From: Burkholderia latens
GTDB lineage: Bacteria > Pseudomonadota > Gammaproteobacteria > Burkholderiales > Burkholderiaceae
Reading direction: 5' to 3'
Length of the DNA stretch: 64,000 nt
NCBI RefSeq assembly: GCF_902499045.1
Contig: NZ_CABVPL010000001.1
Coordinates: forward strand, 186,001 to 250,000
Every line of letters begins with the position of its first letter. The stretch's first letter is position 1. The position numbers were made by a program, and so were the translations under genes. Shown here one piece after another: positions 30,489-38,445 of the stretch. The notes beneath the pieces were generated by a model, which did not search any database, was not told the DNA's origin, and was given only the letters and a program-made list of their open reading frames with translations.

Positions 30489-30618
30489 GCGTGGCGTTGG
30501 CGGATGCGTCGTGATCGCCGCGCCGCCCCGATCGTCATCATCGGCCGGTCGCGGGCCTCGCCGATCAGCGTCGCGCGGTAGGCCTGCCGCGCCGTGCCGC
30601 GCGCCCGGTTCGGCGACC

Positions 30619-31200
30619 TTACGCGCGCTCGCCGCGATCGTCGATCCGCCGTTGCGTATCCGCGTCGACGATCGCGCGGAGCGTGCGGAACAGCGGCGCC
30701 GCGTCGGTATAGCGCCGGCCGTAGCCGAGATTGAACGCGTAATCGAAGTCGGGCGGATTGCTGCCCTGGTTGTGCTGCAGGATCGTTTCGAGCTTGTCGA
30801 GCGCCTTCGCCGCGCGGGCTTCCGGCGACGCTGCGGCGTCGTATTCGTCCCACAGCGCGACGATCTCATCGCGCATCGTACGATCGAGCGACGCGGTCAG
30901 CGTCAGCAGGTCGTCGCGTTCGTGCGCGCTCTTGTCTGGATGCGCGGCCTGCTCGATCGCCGGGATGTCGCCGTGCAGCGCTTCGCCGAGGTCGTGAACG
31001 ATGCACAGCTTCAGCAGCTTCGCCGGGTCGACGCCGGCGAGCGCGTCGGCGAACACGAGCGCCATCAGACACAGCCGCCAACTGTGCTCGGCCGTGCTTT
31101 CGGCGCGCCCGCTCGACGTATGGCCGCTGCGCAGCACGTCTTTCAGGCGTTCGGCTTCGCGCAGGAAATCGAGCCGCGCGTGAATCGTATCGAGGTTCAT
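30619..31200 (-). CDS. HD-domain phosphohydrolase (YfbR-like)
   Basis: A 193-residue HD-superfamily protein. The metal ligands are visible as the histidine of TAEHSWRLCLMAL, the HD pair of CIVHDLGEALHGD and a distal aspartate in KALDKLETILQHNQG. The arrangement is that of the HD_3/YfbR group, which dephosphorylates deoxynucleoside 5'-monophosphates. The substrate is inferred from family only. It appears monocistronic. Confidence 0.88.
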   Translation of the reverse strand: MNLDTIHARLDFLREAERLKDVLRSGHTSSGRAESTAEHSWRLCLMALVFADALAGVDPAKLLKLCIVHDLGEALHGDIPAIEQAAHPDKSAHERDDLLTLTASLDRTMRDEIVALWDEYDAAASPEARAAKALDKLETILQHNQGSNPPDFDYAFNLGYGRRYTDAAPLFRTLRAIVDADTQRRIDDRGERA

Positions 31201-31297
31201 GGCTGGACAGTGCTTCTATGGAGCCGCCAAGCGTACGCCGTGCGCACGCGCTGCGTCCACGCATGAAATATGCGTGCCGCCGCAGGTGGCGTGCCGG

Positions 31298-31855
31298 TTA
31301 CAGCGTTTCGACGAGCCGCACGGCCGAGCCGTCCGACAGCATCATGCGCGTCCATCGGCACGTGCTGCCGCGAATCGGCACGACGCGCGACGCATTGGCG
31401 CCGGTCGCGAATTCGACGCTCGGCGGACCTGCGCGATCGTGCCAGCCGAGCGTGTCGAGCGCGGCTTCCATGCGCACGATCTCCGGCGACGCATAGCGCC
31501 ACAGCGACGTGCCGATGAGCGCCGGCAGCGGCCGCGAGAATTCGGCCGCGCGTGACGGCGAGCACGCGAGCAGACGGTGCGTGAGATCGCACACCAGATG
31601 CATGCGCGCGGTGCTGCTCGCGATCAGCCGGGCGAGCGCGTGGTCGCCGGCCGAACCGAGCCGCGCAGCCAGCAACCGCTCGGCGGTCGCGCGCTCGTCG
31701 GCCGACATCTGCAGGACGCCGGCCTCCCAGCGTGAAATCGTCGACTGCGCGACGCCGAACAGCTCGGCCGCGTGGCTCTGCTTCATGCGATGCAGCATGC
31801 GCCAGCGCTTCAGCTGCGGGCCGAGCGGCGGAGTGTGAAGCGGAGAAGTCGTCAC
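31298..31855 (-). CDS. XRE-type helix-turn-helix regulator
   Basis: A 185-residue protein with an N-terminal helix-turn-helix (LKRWRMLHRMKQSHAAELFGVAQSTISRWEAGVLQMS) and a C-terminal PAS-like region (MHLVCDLTHRLLACSPSRAAEF). The GTG at 31855 is chosen because GGAG lies seven bases upstream; an ATG at 31984 would add a low-complexity extension. The effector and targets are unknown. Confidence 0.75.
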   Translation of the reverse strand: MTTSPLHTPPLGPQLKRWRMLHRMKQSHAAELFGVAQSTISRWEAGVLQMSADERATAERLLAARLGSAGDHALARLIASSTARMHLVCDLTHRLLACSPSRAAEFSRPLPALIGTSLWRYASPEIVRMEAALDTLGWHDRAGPPSVEFATGANASRVVPIRGSTCRWTRMMLSDGSAVRLVETL

Positions 31856-32151
31856 GTCGATGCTCCGGTTTGCGTTCGTCGGGTTGGCGGCCGGTTGGCC
31901 GATTCGGCGACTGGCAGGTGTCCTTGCGGCCACCGGATATCGCGCCGCCGAAGGTTTCGACAGGCTTTCAAGCAGCCTGGGCATATCTTATTATTCGGCC
32001 AGAGCGGCGCGCCAGCCGCGATCGATCACGTGAACGCATGACGCGCCGGTGAGCAATACGTCCTGCGGGCTCCCGCATCGCACGATGCGCGATCGGCACA
32101 ACCGGAGACGCGCGATCAGCGCATATCCCGAAAAAACGACGCGAGGGCGCA
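31856..32151. other. Divergent intergenic region
   Basis: This gap lies between the leftward XRE regulator and the rightward membrane-peptidase fusion. It is less GC-rich near 31,980 (ATATCTTATTATTCGG), a likely promoter area. No gene is supported. Confidence 0.45.
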
Positions 32152-33555
32152 ATGGTACGACTGGTCTTGCTGTTGCTGGGCATCGAATATCTGCGAACGC
32201 GCTGGCGCGGGCTGACCGTGCTCGGGTGGCTGTGGGTGGCCGCGGGCGTCGGCATTTTCATCGACGCGCTCGACGGCGCGCTGCATTTTCCGATCGAGCT
32301 GTTCGCGTGGCTGTTCCTGATCGAGGGACTCGCGACGCTCGCCGTGGCCGGCAGCGGCGTCGGCGGGCAACGCATCCTGCGCTACGTGAAGGGCATCGCG
32401 GTGGTCGTGGCGGCCGGGCTCGTGTTCGCGGGCCATCATCACGGTCACTTCCTGCTGTCGATGATCTTCGGCACGCTGTTCCTCGTCGACGGGCTGCTGC
32501 AGTGCACGTCCGCATGGATGGTCCGCTACCGGCGCTGGCACGTCGCGTTCGCGTGGGGCGTCGTCGAAATCCTGCTCGCGATCTTCTTCTATCAGCCCTA
32601 TCCGACCCACTATGTCGGCACCGTGCCTTACTGTCTCGGTCTGCTGCTGATGTTCGGCGGGATGCACATGCTGAGCCTCGCCGCACGCGTGCGCCGGCTG
32701 ACGCGCAATCCGGCGTTCGTCACGTCGCCGGCGCCCGCGATCGCGCCCGACGTCGACGCGGCGCCCGACATCCCGCGCTTCACGCAGTCCGAGTGGGACG
32801 GCCCGCCGGCCGACCACGAGCGTGCGCTCACGGTGCACGTGTGGACGCCGACCGGCACGTCGAAGGCCGAAGCGCAGCGCTACCCGCTGATCGACCGCTA
32901 CATCGCGGCGGTGGACGTCAACGGCGTGATCTCGACCGGCCATGCGGCGCTGGAGTCGCCCGAAGGCATCTACATCAGCTTGTATCCGGCCGTCGAGATC
33001 GATCGTTCTCCGGACGAATTCACGCGGATCCTGCGCGCGACGCGCGAGAACGACGTGCCGGGCCTGTTCCAGCCCGACTACGCGACCGAGTCGAAGGCCT
33101 GGTGCCCGTCGACCGTGCGCGTGCGCATCCGCAATTACGATCCGGCGAAGCTCGCCGCGTTCTGGGCTTCGTACCGGCGGAACATGACGTACAACCTCAC
33201 GCACCGCAACTGCTCGAGCACCGTGTCGAACGCACTCGAAGCCGCGCTCGACGGCGCGGTATGGCGGCTGAAGGGCGAACGGGCCGGGTGGGGCGCGTTC
33301 GTGCGGCTACTGCTCACGCCCGAGCTGTGGGTCGCCGCGCAGATTCGCAAGCGCGCGGTGACGATGGCATGGACGCCCGGGCTCACGCTCGACTACGCGC
33401 GTGCGCTCAGCATGCTGGCCGATCCGCGGCCGTTCGCGTGGTGGAAGGTCGCGCGCGCGGCCGTGCGCGCGATCATGGCGTCGCGCCGCGCGTGGCGCGA
33501 GCAGGACAGCGCGGCGCTGGCGCCCGGCGGATCGGAAGCCGCGTCGGTGAAATAA
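32152..33555 (+). CDS. HdeD/DUF308-like membrane domain fused to a predicted Cys-His peptidase domain
   Basis: A 467-residue protein. The first ~185 residues form about six membrane helices with the HdeD-like pattern (LRTRWRGLTVLGWLWVAAGV; FAWLFLIEGLATLAVAG). Residues ~215-467 form a soluble domain with STGHAALE (H264) followed by YISLYP, and later THRNCSSTVSNALE (H351, C354). This His-then-Cys order with NC-[ST] is like the circularly permuted papain/NlpC-type or Lnb-type (DUF4105) domains, so a membrane-tethered cysteine peptidase or amidase is suggested. The assignment of the second domain is by pattern only. Confidence 0.75.
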   Translation: MVRLVLLLLGIEYLRTRWRGLTVLGWLWVAAGVGIFIDALDGALHFPIELFAWLFLIEGLATLAVAGSGVGGQRILRYVKGIAVVVAAGLVFAGHHHGHFLLSMIFGTLFLVDGLLQCTSAWMVRYRRWHVAFAWGVVEILLAIFFYQPYPTHYVGTVPYCLGLLLMFGGMHMLSLAARVRRLTRNPAFVTSPAPAIAPDVDAAPDIPRFTQSEWDGPPADHERALTVHVWTPTGTSKAEAQRYPLIDRYIAAVDVNGVISTGHAALESPEGIYISLYPAVEIDRSPDEFTRILRATRENDVPGLFQPDYATESKAWCPSTVRVRIRNYDPAKLAAFWASYRRNMTYNLTHRNCSSTVSNALEAALDGAVWRLKGERAGWGAFVRLLLTPELWVAAQIRKRAVTMAWTPGLTLDYARALSMLADPRPFAWWKVARAAVRAIMASRRAWREQDSAALAPGGSEAASVK

Positions 33556-33756
33556 CCGCGTGGTGCCGGACGAGCGTCTGGCACGACACGGAGCGGCCGC
33601 TCGCGTGCCGGCACCGCCGATCGTAAAGGGCGCGCCGCAGAAAATAGTTCGCAAGCCTTCATATTCGTGCCACGTTGCGTCGGCAACAATCGCGGGCAGA
33701 CATTCGACAATCTTGCGGCGCATCCCGCGACCGCAAGCCTTTTCCGAGGAAACGCC

Positions 33757-34488
33757 ATGCTCAAGACGCTCGCCCGCGCCGCGGCCGCACTCGCCGTCGC
33801 ATCCGCCTCGCTGCACGCCGCCGCGCAGACCAGCTACGACTATCTGTTGCTCGCTGCTTCGTGGGAGCCCGGCTTCTGTGCGTCGCACGACACGCCGGAG
33901 TGTACGAATCTCGCCGGCACGTACGCGGCGACGAGCCTGTCGCTGCACGGCCTGTGGCCGAATCGCTACGACGGCAACCAGCCGTTCTATTGCGGCGTGC
34001 CGCAAAGCGACATCGATCTCGACAACGCGCATCGGTGGTGCAGCATGGACGCCTACCCGGTCAGCAGTGCGACGCGCGGCACGCTGTCGACGTATATGCC
34101 CGGTGTCGCGTCGTGCCTCGACAAGCACGAATGGTTCAAGCACGGCACGTGCTCGAACTCTGCGTCGCCGGACACGTACTGGAACGACGCGACCGGCATG
34201 ATCAGCCGGCTCGGCAACACGTCGTTCAATGCGTTCCTGCAGGCGAATGCGGGCAAGACGGTCACGCGCAACCAGCTGCTGTCTGCGTTCGAGGGCGCGT
34301 TCGGCAGCAATACGCGCAGCGCGGTGTCGCTGAAGTGCACGAAGACGAACGGCATCAGCTATTTCACGGAAGCGTGGATCGCGGTGAAGACGAACGCGAC
34401 CGCGCAGTTTCCGAGCACGGCGTCGCTCGTGACGGACGGCAATACGCAGGGGACGTGTCCGACGTCGGGCGTGTTCATCGCGAAGTAA
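33757..34488 (+). CDS. Secreted ribonuclease T2
   Basis: A 243-residue exported RNase of the T2 family. A signal peptide (residues 1-23, ending HAAAQ) is followed by both catalytic segments: CAS I SLHGLWPN and CAS II HEWFKHGTC, each with its catalytic histidine. Paired cysteines suggest disulfides. The enzyme would degrade RNA in the periplasm or outside the cell through 2',3'-cyclic phosphates. GAGGAA precedes the ATG. It is monocistronic with a hairpin terminator 24 bases downstream. Confidence 0.95.
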   Translation: MLKTLARAAAALAVASASLHAAAQTSYDYLLLAASWEPGFCASHDTPECTNLAGTYAATSLSLHGLWPNRYDGNQPFYCGVPQSDIDLDNAHRWCSMDAYPVSSATRGTLSTYMPGVASCLDKHEWFKHGTCSNSASPDTYWNDATGMISRLGNTSFNAFLQANAGKTVTRNQLLSAFEGAFGSNTRSAVSLKCTKTNGISYFTEAWIAVKTNATAQFPSTASLVTDGNTQGTCPTSGVFIAK

Positions 34489-34511
34489 CGCGCGAAGTTT
34501 CGGGGAATGCA

Positions 34512-34534
34512 CCGGCCGGAGGGTGTCCGGCCGG
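34512..34534. terminator. Bidirectional hairpin between RNase T2 and the isochorismatase-fold gene
   Basis: A perfect 9-bp stem (CCGGCCGGA and TCCGGCCGG) with a five-base loop lies between two convergent genes, 24 bases after one stop and 28 before the other. There is no T-run. Confidence 0.6.
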
Positions 34535-34561
34535 CGGCGGAGTGCCGGCGTTGCGCCGTCT

Positions 34562-35197
34562 CTATGCGAGTAGCCGCAACGCATCGTCGAGCGACAGCAC
34601 CGTCGTGCGGGTCTCGAACGCCGTCGCGAACAGATGCTCGTGCACGACCTGATCCGGGTCGTAGCAGCAGTCCTTCACCGTAAACAGCCGGAAATCCGCA
34701 TCGCTCGCGTGTGCAACGGATGACAGCACGACGCCCGTCGATGCGATCCCGACCAGGATCAGCGTATCGATGCCCTGCGCGACGAGCCGCGGCTGCAGGT
34801 CGGTGCGATAGAACACGCTCGCGCGATGCGCGGCGATCAGCGGTTCATTGTCCAGCCGGCCGAGCTCCGGGCACGGGCCGTCGTCGACGAACAGCCCAAG
34901 CTGCTTGATTCCCTGACCGTTCTTGTTGCGCGGGCTGACTTCGGGATAGCCGGGGCTGAAGTGCAGATTCGCGAAGCAGACGTGGATGCCGGCGGCTCGC
35001 GCCGCATCGCACAGCTTGCGCGTGTTGGCGAGCAGGGCAGGCGCGACCGACGGAAAGAGACCGAGGATGTCGGTCTGGTAGTGCATCACGATCAGCGCGG
35101 TTTGCGCCGGCACGATCGGCGGAATCGGCGCGGGCGTGCGGCTGCCCGTGCCTGCTTGGTGCGTCGTTGCGAGGTCTGAAGCGTGTTCCGGTTGCAT
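34562..35197 (-). CDS. Isochorismatase-fold protein with altered catalytic triad
   Basis: A 211-residue protein of the isochorismatase-like cysteine hydrolase fold (ALIVMHYQTDILGLF; HRASVFYRTDL; GIASTGVVLSSVAHASDADF). At the usual catalytic positions the aspartate of VVDxQ is His (MHYQ), the lysine before SAF is replaced, and the cysteine of ATNVCV is Val. It may therefore be non-hydrolytic or use a different mechanism. It ends beside RNase T2 and starts next to the displaced glsA 3' end at 35,231, so it is the native neighbour of glsA. Confidence 0.8.
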   Translation of the reverse strand: MQPEHASDLATTHQAGTGSRTPAPIPPIVPAQTALIVMHYQTDILGLFPSVAPALLANTRKLCDAARAAGIHVCFANLHFSPGYPEVSPRNKNGQGIKQLGLFVDDGPCPELGRLDNEPLIAAHRASVFYRTDLQPRLVAQGIDTLILVGIASTGVVLSSVAHASDADFRLFTVKDCCYDPDQVVHEHLFATAFETRTTVLSLDDALRLLA

Positions 35198-35230
35198 GAC
35201 CGATGCTCTCCCATGAGTCACTTCGCTGTT

Positions 35231-35284
35231 TCAGAAAATCGACCGCTCCGAATACGTCGTCAACCATTCCAGCGCCAACGTCCC
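35231..35284 (-). pseudogene. Displaced 3' end of glsA (left boundary of the island)
   Basis: These 54 bases read in the glsA direction encode the last 17 residues and the stop codon of glutaminase (ending WLTTYSERSIF-stop), the same peptide as the intact gene at 40,085. Bases 35,238-35,284 are identical to 40,092-40,138; the final codons differ only synonymously (ATT TTC here, ATC TTT there). It has no start and no upstream coding part: it is the original 3' end left behind when the 35.3-40.1 kb segment was inserted. Confidence 0.93.
35238..35284. repeat. Left copy of the 47-bp direct repeat (attachment-site-like)
   Basis: It is identical base for base to 40,092-40,138 and in the same orientation, 4,854 bases apart. 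The 30 bases on the outer (left) side of this copy also resemble the inner flank of the right copy at reduced identity (22 of 30). That is the pattern expected when an element carrying its own version of a gene's 3' end integrates there. Confidence 0.95.
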
Positions 35285-35739
35285 TGCGCTACGAATATAT
35301 CAACTCGCATGTGATTCCATCGGTACCGACGGACGGGCGAGTGCCGTGCTGCCACCGGCGACCGAGTTCGGCCAGTTGCGGTCATCGGATCCGGACCGAA
35401 GATGAACATCCAGTCGGCCGCTTCGTCTTCGAAAGCAGCCGTCGAACGAATTGACGGCAATCGCGCCGGCGCGCAAGGGTTTGAGAAAGGCACGTCGAAC
35501 TGCGTTCGAATTCGAGAAGCCGTCGAACAACGCCCGCCCTTTGTGAAGCGCACCGAGGTCAAATCATTGGTATGTCTGGGTGCCGAGGGCCGGGCAGCGA
35601 AGAATCGCCAGCGCATCGAAGATGCTGTAGCTGTAGCTGTAGCTGTAGTGGGTGCAACCTTTGGCGTTGATCAGCAAGGAGCCTCAGCGCTCGTCAGACC
35701 GTGGCGCAGTCATTCGCGCAGCTCGCATTGCGACTTCGT
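35285..35739. other. Left end of the island, no intact gene
   Basis: About 455 bases between the left repeat and the LysR gene. It contains four perfect copies of the hexamer GCTGTA (35,624-35,647). Frames on both strands (35,402-35,947 plus; 35,260-35,616 minus) have no recognisable domain. A decayed mobility gene is possible but I see no motif to prove it. Confidence 0.5.
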
Positions 35740-36657
35740 TCACGGTTTCCACAGTGCGAACTCGCCATCCGCGAGTTCCCGTTTGAGAAAGTCGATGCAA
35801 ACGCGCACCTTTGCAGATTGCGCCGCGCGCGCGGCCGACATTGCCCATACGTCCGCCGGTTGCTCCCACGCGGGCAGCACGCGCTCGAGCGCGCCTTGCG
35901 CGAGCGCTCGCGCCACATACGACTGTCCGACCATCACGATGCCGTGACCATCGTGAGCCCAGCGCAAGACTACGTCGCTGTGATTCGAAGCGAGCGGCCC
36001 GGTGACTTTCACGGTACTCCAGCCTCCCGGGCCGAGCAGACGCCACACGCCGAATGGCTCGTCGCGCTCGCGGAAGACGAGACAGTCGTGCTGCGCGAGT
36101 TCGTCGACGCTCTTAGGGCGTCCGCGCATGTCGAGGTAGCCGGGCGCCGCGCACAACACGCGCGGACTGACGGCGATGTGATGCGCGATCAGACCCGGCT
36201 CCTGCACCGCTCCCACACGGATGTCGAGATCGAAACCCTCATCGACGAGGTTGACGCGCCGGTCGACCAGTTCAAGCCAGATTTCGAGTTCGGGATAGCG
36301 CTTCTTCATCAGCGACACGATCGGCGCGATGTGACTGCGCCCGAGGCGCTGGCTTGAACTCATCCGCAGCGATCCCCTGGGATTTACCCGCAGGTTGGAT
36401 AGATCGTCGCGCATCGCATCGACGTCCTGCAAGATCGCGCGTGCCCATCGATTGACCGTTTCGCCGTCGGTCGTGAGCGATACGCGGCGGGTTGTGCGAT
36501 GCAGCAGCTTTACCCCGAGCGTCTTTTCCAGCAAGGCGATGCGCTTGCTGACGTGCGTCTGCGAATTGCCGAATTCGTGCGCCGCCGCCACGAAGCTCAG
36601 CCGCCGCGCGACCTCACAGAACAGGCGGAGATCGCCGAGCATCGGTTCATTAAGCAT
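35740..36657 (-). CDS. LysR-family regulator of the island operon
   Basis: A 305-residue LysR protein with an intact N-terminal helix-turn-helix (LFCEVARRLSFVAAAHEFGNSQTHVSKRIALLEKTLGVKLL) and effector-binding domain. The ATG at 36657 gives normal family length. It is divergent from the shikimate-dehydrogenase-like gene, with 90 bases between the starts, so it very likely controls that catabolic operon in response to a pathway compound. Confidence 0.9.
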   Translation of the reverse strand: MLNEPMLGDLRLFCEVARRLSFVAAAHEFGNSQTHVSKRIALLEKTLGVKLLHRTTRRVSLTTDGETVNRWARAILQDVDAMRDDLSNLRVNPRGSLRMSSSQRLGRSHIAPIVSLMKKRYPELEIWLELVDRRVNLVDEGFDLDIRVGAVQEPGLIAHHIAVSPRVLCAAPGYLDMRGRPKSVDELAQHDCLVFRERDEPFGVWRLLGPGGWSTVKVTGPLASNHSDVVLRWAHDGHGIVMVGQSYVARALAQGALERVLPAWEQPADVWAMSAARAAQSAKVRVCIDFLKRELADGEFALWKP

Positions 36658-36747
36658 GATCTGGTGATTATGGAATGCGGGACCGGCTAATAATACTTCG
36701 AATCGGCGATAGTAACCTTCGGTCATGCTTTGATAACGGAGACGAGC

Positions 36748-37581
36748 ATGATCAATGGCAATACCGGGCTTATCGCCCACATCGGCTATCCCACGCACGC
36801 TTTCAAGTCGCCGATGATCTACAACCCTTACTTCGAACACGCCGGCGTGAACGCCGGCGTCGTACCGATGGGCTGCGCGCCCGTGCATTACCCCACCTTC
36901 CTCCGTTCGATCTTTGTGCTCGAGAACATACGTGGCGCGCTCGTCACCATGCCGCATAAGGTGACGACCGTTGGCTTGCTCGACGACGCCACGCCCACCG
37001 TGAAGATCGCCGGATCGTGCAACGCGGTGCGGCGCGGGGAGGATGGACGCCTCCTCGGCGACATGTTTGACGGCGAAGGCTTCGTGCGGGGAGTGCGGCG
37101 CAAGGGATGCAAGCTTGAAGGCGCGCGCGTGCTCGTCGTGGGCTGCGGCGGGGTGGGATCGGCGATCGCCGCGTCGCTCGCCGCGGCGGGCGTCGCCTGG
37201 CTCGGCCTCTTCGACGCGCGGCCCGAATCGGCGCAAGGCCTGAAAGAGCGTCTTACGACGCATTACCCGAGGCTCGAAGTCACGACGGGCAGCAACGATC
37301 CGGCCGGGTACGACCTCGTCGTAAACGCGACGCCGATGGGCATGCACGACGGCGATCCGCTGCCGGTGGATGTCGAGCGCATCGCGCCGGACACCTTCGT
37401 CGGAGAAGTCGTGATGAAGAGCGAGATGACGGCGTTTCTCAAGGCCGTGGAGGCGCGCGGCTGCCGCTTCCAGGTTGGCTCGGACATGTTGTTCGAGCAG
37501 ATTCCCGCTTACCTCGAATTCTTCGGCTTTCCGACGACCACGCCGGAAGTGCTGCGCTCGGTCGCGAAGCTGAGCTACTGA
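36748..37581 (+). CDS. Shikimate/quinate dehydrogenase family protein
   Basis: A 277-residue AroE-superfamily oxidoreductase. It has the substrate-binding HIGYPTHAFKSP region, the catalytic lysine in LVTMPHKVT, the aspartate in GDMFDGEGF, the dinucleotide-binding VVGCGGVGSAIA and the C-terminal NATPMGM. Normal AroE has serines near its N-terminus (HSxSP) where this has A and K, so the substrate may be a shikimate-like polyol rather than shikimate itself. GGAG lies eight bases before the ATG. It is the first gene of the rightward island operon. Confidence 0.88.
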   Translation: MINGNTGLIAHIGYPTHAFKSPMIYNPYFEHAGVNAGVVPMGCAPVHYPTFLRSIFVLENIRGALVTMPHKVTTVGLLDDATPTVKIAGSCNAVRRGEDGRLLGDMFDGEGFVRGVRRKGCKLEGARVLVVGCGGVGSAIAASLAAAGVAWLGLFDARPESAQGLKERLTTHYPRLEVTTGSNDPAGYDLVVNATPMGMHDGDPLPVDVERIAPDTFVGEVVMKSEMTAFLKAVEARGCRFQVGSDMLFEQIPAYLEFFGFPTTTPEVLRSVAKLSY

Positions 37582-37606
37582 ATCCCTCGAACCGCAAGGA
37601 GACGAC

Positions 37607-38389
37607 ATGACGACGACACCCCGATTCGGCTGGTGTGGCCCACTGCAGAACGCGGCATCGATGAAAGAAGCAGGGCTGGACTACATCGAGGCGCAGCTCG
37701 TGCCGATGCAACTCGAAGACGACGCGGCGTTCGCCGATGCCAAAGCAGGCGTCGGCGATTTGCCGCTGCCCGCGCTCGCGTTCAGCTATCTGTTTCCGCA
37801 CGATGCGCGCATTGTCGGACCCGAGAAGGACGAGCGGCGCAATCGAGCGTACTTCGATCGCGTTGTCGAACTGATGACGATTGCCCGCGCACAGATCGTT
37901 GTGCTCGGCAGCGGCTGGACGCGCAATATTCCCGACGGCTGGTCGCAGCGCCAAGCCGAAGACGAATTCCTGAAGACGCTTTCCTGGTGTGCCGATGCGT
38001 TGCGCGGGACTGGCGCGACGCTGGTCATCGAGCCACTTAATCGCAAGGAATCGAATCTCGTGAACAGCGTTGGCGATGGGGCGCGGCTCGCAAAGCTGCT
38101 CGGTCGCGATGAAGTGCGCGGTCTCGCGGACTTTTATCACATGGATGAAGAAAACGAGCCGCTCAATGAGCTTCGAGCGCACAGCGAATGGCTTGCGCAT
38201 ATCCATCTCGCGGACACGGGTCGTCTGAATCCCGGCACCGGCATGTATGACTATCCGACGTTCTTCGGCAATCTCAAAGCATGCGGTTACGGCGGACTCT
38301 TGAGCGCCGAATGCGGATTCAAGGGTGAACCGCTCGCCTCGATGCGCGAAAGCGCTGCATTCATGCGGCGCGCGTGGAACGACGCCTGA
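37607..38389 (+). CDS. Sugar phosphate isomerase/epimerase family TIM-barrel protein
   Basis: A 260-residue xylose-isomerase-like TIM barrel (AP endonuclease family 2). Likely metal ligands are the Glu in VIEPLN, the Asp/His in LADFYHMDEE, the His in HIHLADTG and the Glu in LSAECGF. The family includes hydroxypyruvate isomerases, inosose dehydratases and 3-dehydroshikimate dehydratases. Its place 25 bases after a shikimate-dehydrogenase-like gene makes a dehydratase or isomerase step on the same ring substrate plausible. Confidence 0.85.
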   Translation: MTTTPRFGWCGPLQNAASMKEAGLDYIEAQLVPMQLEDDAAFADAKAGVGDLPLPALAFSYLFPHDARIVGPEKDERRNRAYFDRVVELMTIARAQIVVLGSGWTRNIPDGWSQRQAEDEFLKTLSWCADALRGTGATLVIEPLNRKESNLVNSVGDGARLAKLLGRDEVRGLADFYHMDEENEPLNELRAHSEWLAHIHLADTGRLNPGTGMYDYPTFFGNLKACGYGGLLSAECGFKGEPLASMRESAAFMRRAWNDA

Positions 38390-38445
38390 CATCTCAATCG
38401 ACAGGGCCGATACAGGCCTGTAAACCTCATTGGAGGAGACACCTC

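Noticed and set aside
35402-35947. A 181-residue frame at the left end of the island
   Set aside because: It overlaps the supported LysR gene, contains a hexamer repeat and has no domain.
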